Assembly (NCBI RefSeq): GCF_004799035.1
Contig: NZ_MWIO01000030.1
Coordinates: 124,001 to 188,000, forward strand
Length of the DNA stretch: 64,000 nucleotides
Reading direction: 5' to 3'
DNA from: Rhodanobacter lindaniclasticus
Lineage (GTDB): Bacteria > Pseudomonadota > Gammaproteobacteria > Xanthomonadales > Rhodanobacteraceae
The notes under the pieces: generated by a model
Seen by the model: the letters and a program-made list of their open reading frames with translations, nothing else
The model's database searches: none
Told to the model about the DNA's origin: nothing
Position numbers and translations under genes: made by a program
Part shown: in pieces, positions 16,377 to 26,032 of the stretch
Numbering within the stretch: position 1 is the first letter of the stretch
Layout: each line of letters begins with the position of its first letter

Positions 16377-16943
16377 TCAGTGGCTGCGCGTATATGTGGT
16401 CGAACGGGTCGCGGATGCACCGGCCCCGGTCGTGATCGACTTGCTGACGGTCATGCTGCCGTTGCCGAAGGCGACATTCCCCGATTCGACCGCCGATCTG
16501 CCGCCCGATGTCGTGAAGCCGCGGGTGCGACCGATGCTGTCGTCGGTGCGGTAGATCGTGCTCCACCCCGACTGGGTGTTCCCGGCGATACCGGTATGGC
16601 TGCGCGACAGGCTGACCGACCCGTTGCCGTTGCGGGTAACGGAACCGGTGCGCGAGGCGGTCTTGCCGTTGTCGTAAGTTCTGGTGACCTGGTTGGTCAG
16701 GCTGCCGTTGCCATGGCTGGTGTTCCTGGTGGTCGTGAACCCGCGTCCGCCGCTGGTTTGCACGCCGCGACTCGCGGTGGCCATGCCCGCGCTGCGCGAG
16801 ACGTCGCGTTGGGCAACGAAACCCCGACCATGACTGCCCCGGACGGAGAGCGTGCGCCCGTGCCCGGCGGCTTCGACGGGCGGACTCGCCAACAGGCCCA
16901 GTGCAGCGGCCGCGAGCGCGGATACAACGATGTATTTGTTCAT
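16377..16943 (-). CDS. secreted Gly/Ser/Thr-rich repeat protein, unknown function
   Basis: The 188-residue protein has AGGAG before its ATG and a signal peptide (cleavage near PPVEAAG). The mature part is built of degenerate repeats: FGNGSMT / HGNGSLT / NGNGSVS modules, each followed by a run of alternating polar Ser/Thr/Arg residues, and two RGFTT segments. There are no cysteines. The pattern suggests an extended beta-structured surface or matrix protein. It is divergent from an OmpR-type two-component system, which may regulate it. Confidence 0.65.
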   Translation of the reverse strand: MNKYIVVSALAAAALGLLASPPVEAAGHGRTLSVRGSHGRGFVAQRDVSRSAGMATASRGVQTSGGRGFTTTRNTSHGNGSLTNQVTRTYDNGKTASRTGSVTRNGNGSVSLSRSHTGIAGNTQSGWSTIYRTDDSIGRTRGFTTSGGRSAVESGNVAFGNGSMTVSKSITTGAGASATRSTTYTRSH

Positions 16944-17033
16944 GGAACGACTCCTGTGAGGTCATGCACGGACATCGTGCGACGTCAATTTGCGATGCCT
17001 GTGCGAGGCCTGCGTGACCGGCCGGTAGCGAAG

Positions 17034-17050
17034 TGCAACAAAATGTTGCA
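17034..17050. promoter_or_regulatory. perfect inverted repeat in the divergent regulator promoter
   Basis: TGCAACA-AAA-TGTTGCA lies between the repeat-protein gene (minus) and the response-regulator gene (plus), about 64 bases before the latter's ATG. It is a candidate operator for autoregulation or for control of the divergent gene. Confidence 0.45.
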
Positions 17051-17113
17051 GCGGAATCTTTATGCCCACGTGGCGGTCTAGACTGCTGCCGCTTCCCTGT
17101 CGAAAGGCGTGCC

Positions 17114-17842
17114 ATGGATCAAGCCGCACATGTCGCGGTCGTGGAAGACGACCCCGAGATCAGATCGCTGGTCGGCGGCCTGCTGTCGGACGAAGGCTTC
17201 GAGGTGTTCCTCTGCGAAGGCGCCGGGGAACTCGGCGACGCCCTCGCGCGGCACCGGGTGGATCTGGTCGTGCTCGACCTTATGCTGGCCGGGGAAGACG
17301 GACTGTCGATCTGCCGTCGCCTCCGCGGCGGGCCGGCGAACATCCCCGTACTCATGGTCACCGCCAAGGGGGACGACCTCGACCGCATCATCGGGCTCGA
17401 GGTAGGCGCGGATGATTACCTGCCCAAGCCGTTCAATCCGCGCGAGCTGCTTGCCCGGGTACGGGCCATCCTGCGGCGAACGCGCGAACTCCCGCGGGCA
17501 TCGGCCAGCGGGACCGCGGAGGTCTATACCTTTGCCGGATGGCGTCTGGATGTCGGCTCGCGCGCGCTTCACGATTCGAACGGGCGCCTGGTGGAGCTCA
17601 CCGGCGGCGAGTTCGATCTGCTCGTCGCCATGCTGCAGCATCCGCAGCGTGTCCTGAGCCGCGATCAGTTGCTGGATTGGACGCGGGGCCGCAGCGCCAT
17701 GCCATTCGACCGGACCATCGACGTCCAGCTCAGTCGCCTGCGACGCAGGCTGGATGACGGCTCCGGCTCATCCTCGATGGTCAAGACCGTGCGCGGGGGC
17801 GGTTATCTGTTTTCCCCGATCGTCCGGCACGAGCGGGCCTGA
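17114..17842 (+). CDS. OmpR/PhoB-family response regulator
   Basis: A 242-residue regulator with an N-terminal receiver domain (acidic pair Asp12/Asp13, phospho-acceptor Asp55 in VVLDLML, Thr83, Lys105) and a C-terminal winged-helix DNA-binding domain (about 140-235, ending TVRGGGYLFSP). The ATG at 17114 has AAAGG seven bases upstream and matches the family start. It is separated by one base from the kinase gene, so the pair is co-translated. The closest named type would be the RstA/OmpR group, but the signal is unknown. Confidence 0.9.
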   Translation: MDQAAHVAVVEDDPEIRSLVGGLLSDEGFEVFLCEGAGELGDALARHRVDLVVLDLMLAGEDGLSICRRLRGGPANIPVLMVTAKGDDLDRIIGLEVGADDYLPKPFNPRELLARVRAILRRTRELPRASASGTAEVYTFAGWRLDVGSRALHDSNGRLVELTGGEFDLLVAMLQHPQRVLSRDQLLDWTRGRSAMPFDRTIDVQLSRLRRRLDDGSGSSSMVKTVRGGGYLFSPIVRHERA

Positions 17843-17843
17843 C

Positions 17844-19214
17844 GTGCAGCGCATCCTGGGCAGCCTGCTGGTTCGCATTGGCCTGGCGCTCCTGCTCGGG
17901 TTCGTGGCGCTGCAGGTGGTGGTCGTCGCCGCGACACTGTGGAATGACGGCCGTCCGGTGGTATTCCGCCTGATTTCCCCGAGGCAGGCCGCCGCGATCG
18001 CCGACGCGCTGGAGGCAGCATCCCCGTCCCAGCAGGCCAAGCTGCTGACGGCGCTGAATGGCGGTTCGCTTGCCGTCCACCTGCAGCCGGCGTTTGCCGA
18101 CGATGGACCGCACAGGGTCGGCGGGAACGCGCCTTACCTCGAGAAACTTTACGGAGAATATGCCGCGGAACTTGGCGGTCGCCCGTTCCAGGTCCAGGCC
18201 CGGGAGGGTTCCGCCCTTGCCTCGCTGAGCCAAGATCGGCTGGGCGCACCGGCTGCGGTAAGGCTGCTGGTTCGGCTCGATTCCGGCGGTGTGGTGGTGA
18301 TCGAACGGGAGCCCGTGCTTCTGCACCGCCTGATGGCGCGCTGGGCGTTCGTGGGGAGTGCCATCGGCGCGATCCTGGTGCTGATCCTGCTTTTCTGCAT
18401 ACAACAGATGGTCGTTCCTGCCCATCGCCTGGCACGCGCGGCGAAGCGCCTGGCCACCGACATCGACATGGCGGACCTGCCCACCCATGGCGCCTCCGAA
18501 ATGAAAATGCTCGCGGTCGCCTTCAACGACATGAAGCGCACCATTCGCGAGCTTCTGCAGGAGCGCACGCACATGCTCGCGGCGATCGCCCACGATCTCC
18601 GGACCTATCTGACGCGCCTGCGCTTGCGGGCGAATTTCATCCGGGACCCCGATCAGCAGGAACGTGCCATCCGCGACCTGGAGGAGATGGGCCTGCTACT
18701 GGACGACACTTTGTTGTTCGCGCGCCAGGTCACCACGGTGCCCGCCGACCAACAGCGGGTGGTCGACGCCAACGAGGAGGTTCTCGCGTTCGTGACCATG
18801 CGCCGGGAGCTCGGCGACCGGGTGGACTGGAACACGTCGTGCCTCGCACCGCTGCCGATCCGTTGCAGTCCATTGGTACTGCGACGCATGCTCGCCAATC
18901 TCATCGACAACGCACTGCGCTACGGCGCTGCCGCGCACATCGGGACGGCGCGGCGAAGCGAAGCGGTCGAGATAGTCGTCGAAGACGAGGGTCCTGGCGT
19001 GCCACCCGAAGCCATTGCGCGCCTGGTCAAGCCATTCGAACGCCTTGAGCCGTCACGCAACCGTCGCACTGGCGGCGCCGGGCTGGGCTTGGCCATCGTG
19101 ACGGCGTTGGCGGAGGGACAGGGCGGCACCCTCGTTCTCGAGAATGCGGCGCGGGGAGGCCTCCGGGCGGTGCTGCTGCTTCGCCCCGTCCCGGCGGCAG
19201 GGGACGCTTGCTGA
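17844..19214 (+). CDS. sensor histidine kinase (partner of the OmpR-type regulator)
   Basis: A 456-residue kinase that starts with GTG at 17844, one base after the regulator stop. It has two membrane helices (about 7-30 and 166-188) flanking a periplasmic domain of about 135 residues, a HAMP region, a H-box with His250 (HDLRTYLTRLRLR), N-box NLIDNALRY (about 352-360), G1 DEGPGVP and G2 GAGLGLAI. The H-box has Tyr at the place of the usual Pro (HDLRTP), which is uncommon. The periplasmic domain has no recognised ligand fold. Confidence 0.88.
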   Translation: MQRILGSLLVRIGLALLLGFVALQVVVVAATLWNDGRPVVFRLISPRQAAAIADALEAASPSQQAKLLTALNGGSLAVHLQPAFADDGPHRVGGNAPYLEKLYGEYAAELGGRPFQVQAREGSALASLSQDRLGAPAAVRLLVRLDSGGVVVIEREPVLLHRLMARWAFVGSAIGAILVLILLFCIQQMVVPAHRLARAAKRLATDIDMADLPTHGASEMKMLAVAFNDMKRTIRELLQERTHMLAAIAHDLRTYLTRLRLRANFIRDPDQQERAIRDLEEMGLLLDDTLLFARQVTTVPADQQRVVDANEEVLAFVTMRRELGDRVDWNTSCLAPLPIRCSPLVLRRMLANLIDNALRYGAAAHIGTARRSEAVEIVVEDEGPGVPPEAIARLVKPFERLEPSRNRRTGGAGLGLAIVTALAEGQGGTLVLENAARGGLRAVLLLRPVPAAGDAC

Positions 19215-19510
19215 GCCGATTTTGCCGGCGCGAGCCCACCGCGATCTGGCGTCCCTTGATAGCGTTCGCCGCCTGCCGGCTGAACGCGGCTCTCGCCGAG
19301 CCGACATCCGGATTTCCGGCGGCGCCGCACACCCGGCATTGGCCCTGCCGAACTCCATGCAAATGGCTATGGAAAGCGCCAAGCGAACTACCTATCGTCG
19401 GTGCCGACCCGAGAGACCCTTGGGCTCGGCGCAACCACCGTGCAATGTGGCCGTCCAACTTCCACTGGCGGATGTCGGTTCGCGACATGCTGCCGCGATA
19501 TGGAGCACGC

Positions 19511-19969
19511 ATGCGCGCACTGCGGTCGTCCGTACTGTCCTCCATCCTGTGCGGCGGCCTGCTCGCCGGCACCATCGACATCGGCGCCGCGTCGCTGATC
19601 AATCGGATCAACCCGCTGATCATCCTGCGCGCGATCGCCAGTGGCGTGCTTGGGCCAGCGGCATTTCGCGGCGGCCTTCCCGTCTCCTTGCTGGGCCTCG
19701 TGCTGCAGTGGGCGATGTCGCTGCTGATCGCGGCGATCTTCGTGATGGCGGCACGACGCATGACCGGGTTGCGCGAGCGCTGGATCGTCGCCGGCCTGGC
19801 CTATGGCGTGGCGGTTTTCGTGGTGATGGAGTTCGTGGTGGTGCCGCTGTCGGCGGCGATGAATCCGCAGTTCACCGTCGCGTCGCTGCTGGAGAACGTG
19901 CTGGCGATGCTGCTGTTCGGCCTGATCGTGTCTTTCTTCGCGCGGCGGCTGGCGGGCGCCGCACGCTGA
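19511..19969 (+). CDS. small membrane protein, paralogue of the convergent neighbour
   Basis: Starting at ATG 19511 (GGAG six bases upstream), the 152-residue protein has four hydrophobic segments and the pattern GGLLAGTIDIGAASL followed by LGPAAFRGG. The same order of motifs (GGCAAATVDTAVAMAW, then IGPRAFAGG) occurs in the protein encoded convergently at 20053-20601. The two share length, helix pattern and the spacing of the second motif, so they are paralogues. The family function is unknown. The 296 bases between the kinase and this gene hold no recognised feature. Confidence 0.65.
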   Translation: MRALRSSVLSSILCGGLLAGTIDIGAASLINRINPLIILRAIASGVLGPAAFRGGLPVSLLGLVLQWAMSLLIAAIFVMAARRMTGLRERWIVAGLAYGVAVFVVMEFVVVPLSAAMNPQFTVASLLENVLAMLLFGLIVSFFARRLAGAAR

Positions 19970-20052
19970 TTTGCCGCGTGCGATCCACGGGCGCCGCTGG
20001 CACCCCTTTCATCAAGCTCACGTCGGCACGACGCCGGACAGGCCGGGGCTTT

Positions 20053-20601
20053 TCAGCGCCTGGCGGCGCCAGCGGCGCGCGAGAAGAGCGCGCAAAAGCT
20101 GCCGACCACCGTGATGTAGACGGCGAGGCAGGTTGCGATCCACACCATGTCGAGGGTCTTCGGATGCGCTCCGGTCAACGCCGGAACCATCACCTGGAAT
20201 ATCGCGAAATAGGCCAGCGCCCCATACACGCCACCGCAAAGCAGCGGTCGCTCCCACAACGACGCGGAGCGCCGCGCGCAGACGTAATACACCACCACGA
20301 GGGCGCACATCATTTGTGCATAAATCAGGGCTCCGGCCAGCGCCGTGACCAGGCCTCCGGCAAAGGCCCGGGGCCCGATGAACCAGGAAGCGAATCCCTG
20401 CAGGATGTGTTCAGGAGCAATGCCCTTCGGCCCCCACCACGCCATGGCCACCGCGGTATCCACGGTGGCCGCCGCGCAGCCGCCCGCGATCAGCCACAGC
20501 ATCGGCACCAGCACGGATTGCGCGGCGGCGCGCGAATGCTCGGGGCTGGAACCTGTTCCAGCAAGGATGGGGCGGTCCAGGAGGTGGTAGGCGCTCTGCA
20601 T
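20053..20601 (-). CDS. small membrane protein, paralogue of the convergent neighbour
   Basis: The 182-residue protein (ATG 20599-20601, GGTGA upstream) has an N-terminal soluble stretch of about 35 residues, then four membrane segments. Motifs GGCAAATVDTAVAMAW and FIGPRAFAGG align with those of the 152-residue protein at 19511-19969, and both end in a segment of the form SFxARxxAGAAR. The gap between the two convergent genes is only 83 bases. The function is not known. Confidence 0.65.
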   Translation of the reverse strand: MQSAYHLLDRPILAGTGSSPEHSRAAAQSVLVPMLWLIAGGCAAATVDTAVAMAWWGPKGIAPEHILQGFASWFIGPRAFAGGLVTALAGALIYAQMMCALVVVYYVCARRSASLWERPLLCGGVYGALAYFAIFQVMVPALTGAHPKTLDMVWIATCLAVYITVVGSFCALFSRAAGAARR

Positions 20602-20759
20602 GGGGTCACCATCGCGTGGTTGAAGCGTCGCATTCGTGACGACTGCGCTTCGAAAATACGACGACGATCTGCCGCGGCATAGGACCAATTCCCTGGTTTT
20701 CGACAGGACCAATCCGTTCATGATCGACAGGTGACTTCCGCTTGGCATGAACGCGCATG

Positions 20760-21212
20760 TCAAGGCGGAGGTACGCGGGATGCCTGGCTATAGACCACCT
20801 GCCAGCGGCCGTCGCGCTCGCGCCAGATGTCGGCAAAGCGCAGGCGCACCTTGAACGGCGCGCCGTCGCTCATGCCCTGCAGCGTGGCCACCCCGCCGAG
20901 TACGGCGCCATGGCGCCAGTGCCGCACAACCTCCTGCTCGACCACGAACGGCTGCAGCTTCCAGTCGGGCGCGGTGCAGTCGCGGATGAACTCGGCCTTG
21001 TCCTCCACCTGCAGACGGCTGTTCATCAGCACGTAGTCGTCGGCAAGCAGCCGGGCGAGCGCCTGGCCGTCGCCGCTGACCTGCGCGCGGTCGTAAGCGG
21101 CCACGGCCGCGGCGAGATCGGCGGGAAGTTGCCGGTGGCGGACCGGTACCTCCGTCGCGTGCAGCAACGAGGAGCCCAGCGCGAGCAGTAGCATCAGTCG
21201 GGCGCCTTTCAT
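20760..21212 (-). CDS. secreted NTF2-like (DUF4440/SnoaL-like) protein
   Basis: A 150-residue protein with a signal peptide (cleavage near SLLHATE) and a single NTF2-like domain with the pattern AYDRAQVSGDGQALARLLADDYVLMNS and a C-terminal FADIWRERDGRWQVVYSQ strand pair. The ATG 21210-21212 is preceded by GAGGTGA. DUF4440 proteins are either ketosteroid-isomerase-like enzymes or ligand-binding proteins; the substrate is not known. It neighbours a second NTF2-like gene on the same strand. Confidence 0.8.
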   Translation of the reverse strand: MKGARLMLLLALGSSLLHATEVPVRHRQLPADLAAAVAAYDRAQVSGDGQALARLLADDYVLMNSRLQVEDKAEFIRDCTAPDWKLQPFVVEQEVVRHWRHGAVLGGVATLQGMSDGAPFKVRLRFADIWRERDGRWQVVYSQASRVPPP

Positions 21213-21381
21213 CTCGTTCACCTCGTCAGTTGGTGCTGTCAAAAAGGAAATGGACCCTGGGTGCAGCGGTTCGCGGAGAACGCGCGCGTCACGTGCCCGC
21301 TGATGGGCGACGGCGGTCGTCGAGTGCGACGACACCGGCGTCCGCGGTGACCACCATCACCGTCGCCGCCCCTGCCAGCAG

Positions 21382-22125
21382 CTAACCGGCGTCGCGCCGC
21401 AACCGCAGATCATTGAACTTGCGTCGCTCGATCAAGCCGGTGACGTGCCCCGCGGCATCGCGACGGAAGATCAGCAGGTTGCGCTCGTCGTCGGTGCCCA
21501 TGAATACATCGCGGGCTATCGGTTCGACCGCCTTGAACGGCCGCCCGGCACCGGTCACGTAGCCAAGCACGTGGTCGCGCACGCTGAAGGTCCAGGCATG
21601 CGTGGGAGCGTAGCGGTAACTGCCGACGTAATCTGCCGGCTGCAATCCGGCGACCTGCAGCTTGGGCGGCGCTGTCGGAATGGTCACGTCGGCGCTTCCG
21701 GCGATGCGCCACTGCCCTTGCTGTTTCACGAAGGTGATCAGGGTCTGGTAGCGCACCACGAAGTGCTGCCCGAAGAAACTCTCCCGCTCATACTGCTCGA
21801 CATTCAGCAAGGCAGTGTCGCCGGAGGCGTGCAGCACCGGATGACGCAACTCGATGCTGCCGGAGATATCCGCCGGGAACGGGGAAAGCGAAGCCACCGC
21901 CTCGTGCTTGTGCAGGGTGTGGCCAAACTCGTCGACCAGCACAGCGTCGTCAGTGAGGGTGCGCTCCCACACGTCCTTGCGTCCGGTCGGAATGGCATCC
22001 ACCCAGGATTGGGTGATGGCGACCAGTTGATCGCGCAGCACGTTGGGCGCGGCTGCGGCGTGCAGCGCGAGCAGGGGCAGGCTCAGGCTGGCGAAGACGA
22101 GAGATGAGGCGAGGTGGCGACGCAT
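21382..22125 (-). CDS. secreted NTF2-like protein with C-terminal beta domain
   Basis: The 247-residue protein starts at ATG 22123-22125 (GGGAG upstream), with a signal peptide ending LHAAAAP. Residues about 30-150 form an NTF2-like domain (QLVAITQSWVDAIPTGRK and FVVRYQTLITFVKQQGQWRIAGS) and residues about 165-245 a DUF3471-like beta-sheet domain (LQPADYVGSYRYAP, FRRDAAGHVTGLIERR). It looks like a metal-free enzyme or binding protein in the periplasm. A paired GACCAAT direct repeat lies 55 bases upstream (22180-22212), so it may belong to the MocR regulon described for this region. Confidence 0.75.
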   Translation of the reverse strand: MRRHLASSLVFASLSLPLLALHAAAAPNVLRDQLVAITQSWVDAIPTGRKDVWERTLTDDAVLVDEFGHTLHKHEAVASLSPFPADISGSIELRHPVLHASGDTALLNVEQYERESFFGQHFVVRYQTLITFVKQQGQWRIAGSADVTIPTAPPKLQVAGLQPADYVGSYRYAPTHAWTFSVRDHVLGYVTGAGRPFKAVEPIARDVFMGTDDERNLLIFRRDAAGHVTGLIERRKFNDLRLRRDAG

Positions 22126-22179
22126 GAGGCGACTCCCTGATGACAAATGGAAAGGTATGCTGGATCGGCGGGCCTCGTA

Positions 22180-22212
22180 CATGACCAATAGAAGCCGAAG
22201 ACCGCGACCAAT
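22180..22212. promoter_or_regulatory. candidate MocR operator A (paired direct repeat)
   Basis: CATGACCAAT at 22180-22189 and CGCGACCAAT at 22203-22212 are direct repeats 23 bases apart. This is the weakest of the five copies in the region. It lies 55 bases upstream of the NTF2-like gene and beyond the end of the TonB receptor gene. Confidence 0.4.
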
Positions 22213-22426
22213 GCCGTATCCCGCGCACGCCGAACTCGACAGCAAACTGTCCGGCGTGCCGCACAACCGGAAGGCGCATGCGGCACGAACCTGGCGTCGG
22301 CGCCACCCTATCGCTGGACGCGCGCATGGCTAAGCAGCGATCCACAGCGCCGTGCGGCATCCGGACCTCCGATACATGCAACTCGGCCAGGAAGCCCGCA
22401 TGGCGTGGCGAGACGCCAAAAGAGAA

Positions 22427-22453
22427 GCCGGGATCCCTTGTGGGGATCCCGGC
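22427..22453 (-). terminator. intrinsic terminator of the TonB receptor gene
   Basis: GCCGGGATCCC and GGGATCCCGGC are perfect 11-base arms with a 5-base loop, 29 bases after the receptor stop. On the minus strand the hairpin is followed by a T-rich stretch (TTCTCTTTT). Confidence 0.8.
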
Positions 22454-22481
22454 CGAGACCAACCCTGGGTTCAGGTCGCGC

Positions 22482-25481
22482 TCAGAACTTCTGGTTGTAG
22501 CGCAGGTAGTAGAAGCGACCGATGTCGAAGCCGCCGTAGTATGAGTACTGCGAGCTCGGTGCCGAGTACATGACCGGACCCACGTGGCCGAACACGTTGT
22601 TCGCACCGACCGACACGGTGGCGTTCCATGGCGCATTCCAGCGGAACTGCACGTCGTGGAAGGTGTTGGCACCCACGCTGTGCAGGCGGATCGCTCCAGT
22701 GGACGGCGAGACGTAGTCCGGCAGGTTGCATTCCGGACCACCACCCGGCACGTTGTCTTGCGAACAGGGTTCCTTCATGCCCGAGTAGTAACGCGTCGTC
22801 CAGCTCGCACTGAAGTCACCCAGGCTCCAGTCGACTCCCAGATTGGAGCGGACGCGGAAGTTGCTCTCGGGGTTGGTCCCGAAGAAGCTGGTCAGGTGCT
22901 GCACGACCGTGGTCGGCTCATCGTCGGCCTTCAGATCAAGGTAATCGGTGTAGGTGGAGTTCCAGTGCACCGCGAACTTGCCGAACGAGAACTCGGGCAG
23001 ACGATAGTTGACGCCGAAGTCGTAGCCCTTCGTGTCGACCCAGCCGGCGTTGCGGCTACCGCGCAGCGCGTAGGTCACCACGCCCGTCGTCGGGTTGCGC
23101 TGGAACAGCGAGCTGTTGCAACGCGAGGCGGCGCCGAGCACGTAGCAGTCGCTGAGCATGGCGGACATCGTGTCGGGGGTGATCGCGTTATTGACGCGGA
23201 TGCGGTACATGTCCAGGCTCAGGTCGAGACCCTGCAACCAGCTCGGACTGTAGACCGCGCCCAACGTGCGGCTGATCGAGGTTTCAGGCTTGAGGTTCGG
23301 ATTGGCTCCGGCGAAGGTCTGCACACCGGATTGGCAGGGAAACGTCGTGCACGGCGCATTGCCCTGGCCGAGCTGGACGAAGCCCGCCGGCGTGCCCGGC
23401 TGACCACCGAAGCCGCTGGCGCAACGCTGCGCCACGGCCGGGTTGGTTGCCGCCGCGCCATTCGCCGTGTCGCACGGATCGTTGTAAGAGTCAAACGTGC
23501 CACCGATGCCGCCGAACAGGTCAAAGATGGTCGGCGCGCGGAAGCCCTGCGCGTAGGTACCGCGGATCAACAGGTCATCGAACGGCTTCCACGCCAGGCT
23601 GTACTTGTTGTTGGTGGTGGTACCGAACGAGCTGTAGTCCGAGTAGCGGCTGGCCACGTTGGCGGTCAGGCTCTTCGCGAACGGCACGTCCTTCAGCAGC
23701 GGCGCCTCGACCTCGACGTAGTACTCCTTGACGTTGTACTCGCCGCCGGTGGGGCCGGACGACAGGTCGGTGCTCAAGGCGGACTGCTTGAGCGCATCCG
23801 GCACGAACGAGCCGGACTCGTGGCGATACTCGAAACCCGCCGCCACGCTCAGGTCGCCGGCCGGCAGGGTGAGCACCGAACCGGTGAGGTTGGCGCTGTA
23901 GTCCACCGTGCGAGTTTTGCCGACGTCGTGGGAGTACGGGAACAGATAGGCTTGCAGGGTCGGATCGGACAGCGAGTTCTTGCCACCCTGGCCCGCGGGG
24001 ATGAACGGGTTCCAAGGGACGCACGAGCCCGGGGCGCTGCCGTAAGGCAGGGCATTGTCCGGGCCGGTGCCGCAGGTGACCAGGCCGGTGGATGGATCCA
24101 GGAATGACGGACCGAGTGCACCCGTCAGGGAAGTCAGGCTGAAGTCGCCATGGCCGGTCTGGAGCGTCTCGTTGTCGTTGACGAAGCCGCCGATATCCCA
24201 GTTCCAGCTGTGCTCGCCGATGTCGAAGCTGCCTTCCAGGGTGCCGGAGAAGCGGTACGTCGCCAGATCCATCTGCGTGACGCGGGGCACTTCCCAGCCA
24301 CGGCGGTAGAAGTCGATCTCTTCGCCGGTCGGGTTGAAGTAGCTTCCCGGCGAAAGGCCGATCACGCCCCGGCCGTCCGGCGGCGTGAACGGCAGGTAGA
24401 ACGCCGGCTGGAACGGGTAGCCGGCGACCTGCTGCGTGGTCTCGCGCTTGTTGTACAGGAAGTCCGACGAGAACTTGATGTTGTCGGTGATGTTGTAGTC
24501 GCCGCTGACGAACAACGAGTGGCGCTCGATACCAGTGGTCAGCATCATCTCCTCGTTGGCGTTGCTGTGATCAGGGGTGGTGTCAGGACCCGACGTGGTG
24601 TGCCAGTCGGCCGGGTTGGCCGGGTCGCCGCCCGGGTTCAATGCACAGGTACCGTAGCGGGGACTCGGCGTGCAATAACTGTCTGGCATGAAGAAATTGC
24701 CGTACTGCGACACGACGGTCCAGCCGTCCTGCGGGTGGCGCGTGGTGTCGGGATACCGGCTGAAATCACGATCCTTGGCCCAGACCGGATCTTCCTTCGA
24801 ATACTCGGCGCTAAAGGTGATGGAGCCCTTGTCGCTGTGGGCGCCCATGGTCATGCTGTAGGTCTGCTTGTCGCCGTCGCCCTGGCTGTACTGGCCCAGA
24901 TAGGCGCTGGCTTCGGCACCGTCGAAGTTCTTGCGGGTGATGATGTTGACCACGCCGGCGATCGCGTCGGAGCCGTAAATCGCCGAGGCGCCGTCCTTCA
25001 GCACCTCGATGCGGTCGATGGCGGCAACCGGAATCTGCGACAGATCCTGCAGGCCACTGGTGATGGTGCCCAGCCGTTTGCCGTTGAGCAGGATCAGGGT
25101 GCGGTTGGCACCGAGGCTGCGCATGTCGATGTAGTAGCCGCCGACGGCCTCGCCGGAAGCCAGCACGGAGGAGCGGCTGATCGGCGGGGTACCTGCCTGG
25201 GGCAGGTTCTGCAGGATATCCGCCACCGAGTTGAAGCCCTGGTGCGCGATCTGGGTGCGGTCCATCACGATGATCGGCTGCGCGGTTTCGATATCCGCAC
25301 TGCGGATACGCGAACCGGTGACCACGACGGTCTGCAGCGTCTTGGTGTTGGCCGGCTGGGCCTGGCCGGCCGGTTTCGTGTCCTGTGCAAACGCCATACC
25401 CGAGGCGCCCAGAGCCATGACCGCACCCAGCGAAAGCGCCAGGCTGACGGCGGAAGAAAGCTTGTTTACCCCGATTTTCAT
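22482..25481 (-). CDS. TonB-dependent outer-membrane receptor
   Basis: A 999-residue receptor with a long signal peptide (ending ASGMAFAQ), the TonB-box/plug start [17 protein letters not shown] (about 50-66), a plug domain (about 60-190, [22 protein letters not shown]) and a 22-strand barrel ending [10 protein letters not shown], with the final aromatic F. The start is the ATG at 25479-25481 with GGAG eight bases before it. This subfamily in Xanthomonadales imports oligosaccharides or peptides; the ligand is unknown. A strong terminator follows. Divergently upstream are MocR operators B and C and a decayed MocR gene, so it is likely controlled by the MocR-type regulator at 27004. Confidence 0.9.
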   Translation of the reverse strand: MKIGVNKLSSAVSLALSLGAVMALGASGMAFAQDTKPAGQAQPANTKTLQTVVVTGSRIRSADIETAQPIIVMDRTQIAHQGFNSVADILQNLPQAGTPPISRSSVLASGEAVGGYYIDMRSLGANRTLILLNGKRLGTITSGLQDLSQIPVAAIDRIEVLKDGASAIYGSDAIAGVVNIITRKNFDGAEASAYLGQYSQGDGDKQTYSMTMGAHSDKGSITFSAEYSKEDPVWAKDRDFSRYPDTTRHPQDGWTVVSQYGNFFMPDSYCTPSPRYGTCALNPGGDPANPADWHTTSGPDTTPDHSNANEEMMLTTGIERHSLFVSGDYNITDNIKFSSDFLYNKRETTQQVAGYPFQPAFYLPFTPPDGRGVIGLSPGSYFNPTGEEIDFYRRGWEVPRVTQMDLATYRFSGTLEGSFDIGEHSWNWDIGGFVNDNETLQTGHGDFSLTSLTGALGPSFLDPSTGLVTCGTGPDNALPYGSAPGSCVPWNPFIPAGQGGKNSLSDPTLQAYLFPYSHDVGKTRTVDYSANLTGSVLTLPAGDLSVAAGFEYRHESGSFVPDALKQSALSTDLSSGPTGGEYNVKEYYVEVEAPLLKDVPFAKSLTANVASRYSDYSSFGTTTNNKYSLAWKPFDDLLIRGTYAQGFRAPTIFDLFGGIGGTFDSYNDPCDTANGAAATNPAVAQRCASGFGGQPGTPAGFVQLGQGNAPCTTFPCQSGVQTFAGANPNLKPETSISRTLGAVYSPSWLQGLDLSLDMYRIRVNNAITPDTMSAMLSDCYVLGAASRCNSSLFQRNPTTGVVTYALRGSRNAGWVDTKGYDFGVNYRLPEFSFGKFAVHWNSTYTDYLDLKADDEPTTVVQHLTSFFGTNPESNFRVRSNLGVDWSLGDFSASWTTRYYSGMKEPCSQDNVPGGGPECNLPDYVSPSTGAIRLHSVGANTFHDVQFRWNAPWNATVSVGANNVFGHVGPVMYSAPSSQYSYYGGFDIGRFYYLRYNQKF

Positions 25482-25851
25482 AAAACTCTCCAATAGTTAT
25501 AAACAACAAGAAATCGCGCGTGGTCTGCGTACGTCCTGCGTTTACCTGCCTGAGCGGTCCGAACTGCCATTGCACTGCCGGCATTGCACGTTCATTGCCG
25601 AAAGTCACGAATGAAAACTGGCTACCTCCCGCTCTGGTCAATGGCCGCACTTCGCATGCCGCCGACACGACCCCGACGCATGCGCGGACCCTGCCGCGCG
25701 CGTGGAACCGGCGGCACCCATGGTTCAACGAACCTCAACCACACCAGCACCAAAAGCTCAGGTGGTGCCACGGAGCGGGAATTTCCGCGTTCGACCACCC
25801 CCACGAAACCGCCGGTCGGAACGCACGATAAACGGGTGAACAGATTTCTTA

Positions 25852-25885
25852 CATGACCAATTACGGCTTTTTTCACATAACCAAT
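25852..25885. promoter_or_regulatory. candidate MocR operator B
   Basis: CATGACCAAT (25852-25861) and CATAACCAAT (25876-25885) form a direct repeat with a 24-base period. It lies between the TonB receptor gene and the decayed regulator. Confidence 0.6.
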
Positions 25886-25989
25886 AGATCGCACCAGGCG
25901 GATGATTCCACAGGCGTGACTCTCGGCACTGGGGACAGGACATGCCGGCAATTAGTCTTCGTGTGATCTGCATCCGACCACGCAAGCCA

Positions 25990-26023
25990 TATAACCAATT
26001 CATGAATATTTCGTATAGCCAAT
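25990..26023. promoter_or_regulatory. candidate MocR operator C (autoregulatory site of decayed regulator)
   Basis: TATAACCAAT (25990-25999) and TATAGCCAAT (26014-26023) repeat with the same 24-base period. It ends 9 bases before the ATG of the MocR remnant, as operator D ends 12 bases before the intact MocR gene. Confidence 0.55.
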
Positions 26024-26032
26024 CCGGGACTA

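Larger units (their letters stand above)
25482..26032. other. 551-bp divergent regulatory region between TonB receptor and MocR remnant
   Basis: No credible gene is present. It contains two paired direct repeats, B (25852-25885) and C (25990-26023), and an AT-rich stretch around 25840-26040, which contrasts with the GC-rich surroundings. Confidence 0.5.

Noticed and set aside
25622..25951. 109-codon minus-strand frame in the TonB/MocR intergenic region
   Set aside because: It covers the operator region, has no homology that I recognise and a composition of random GC-rich sequence.
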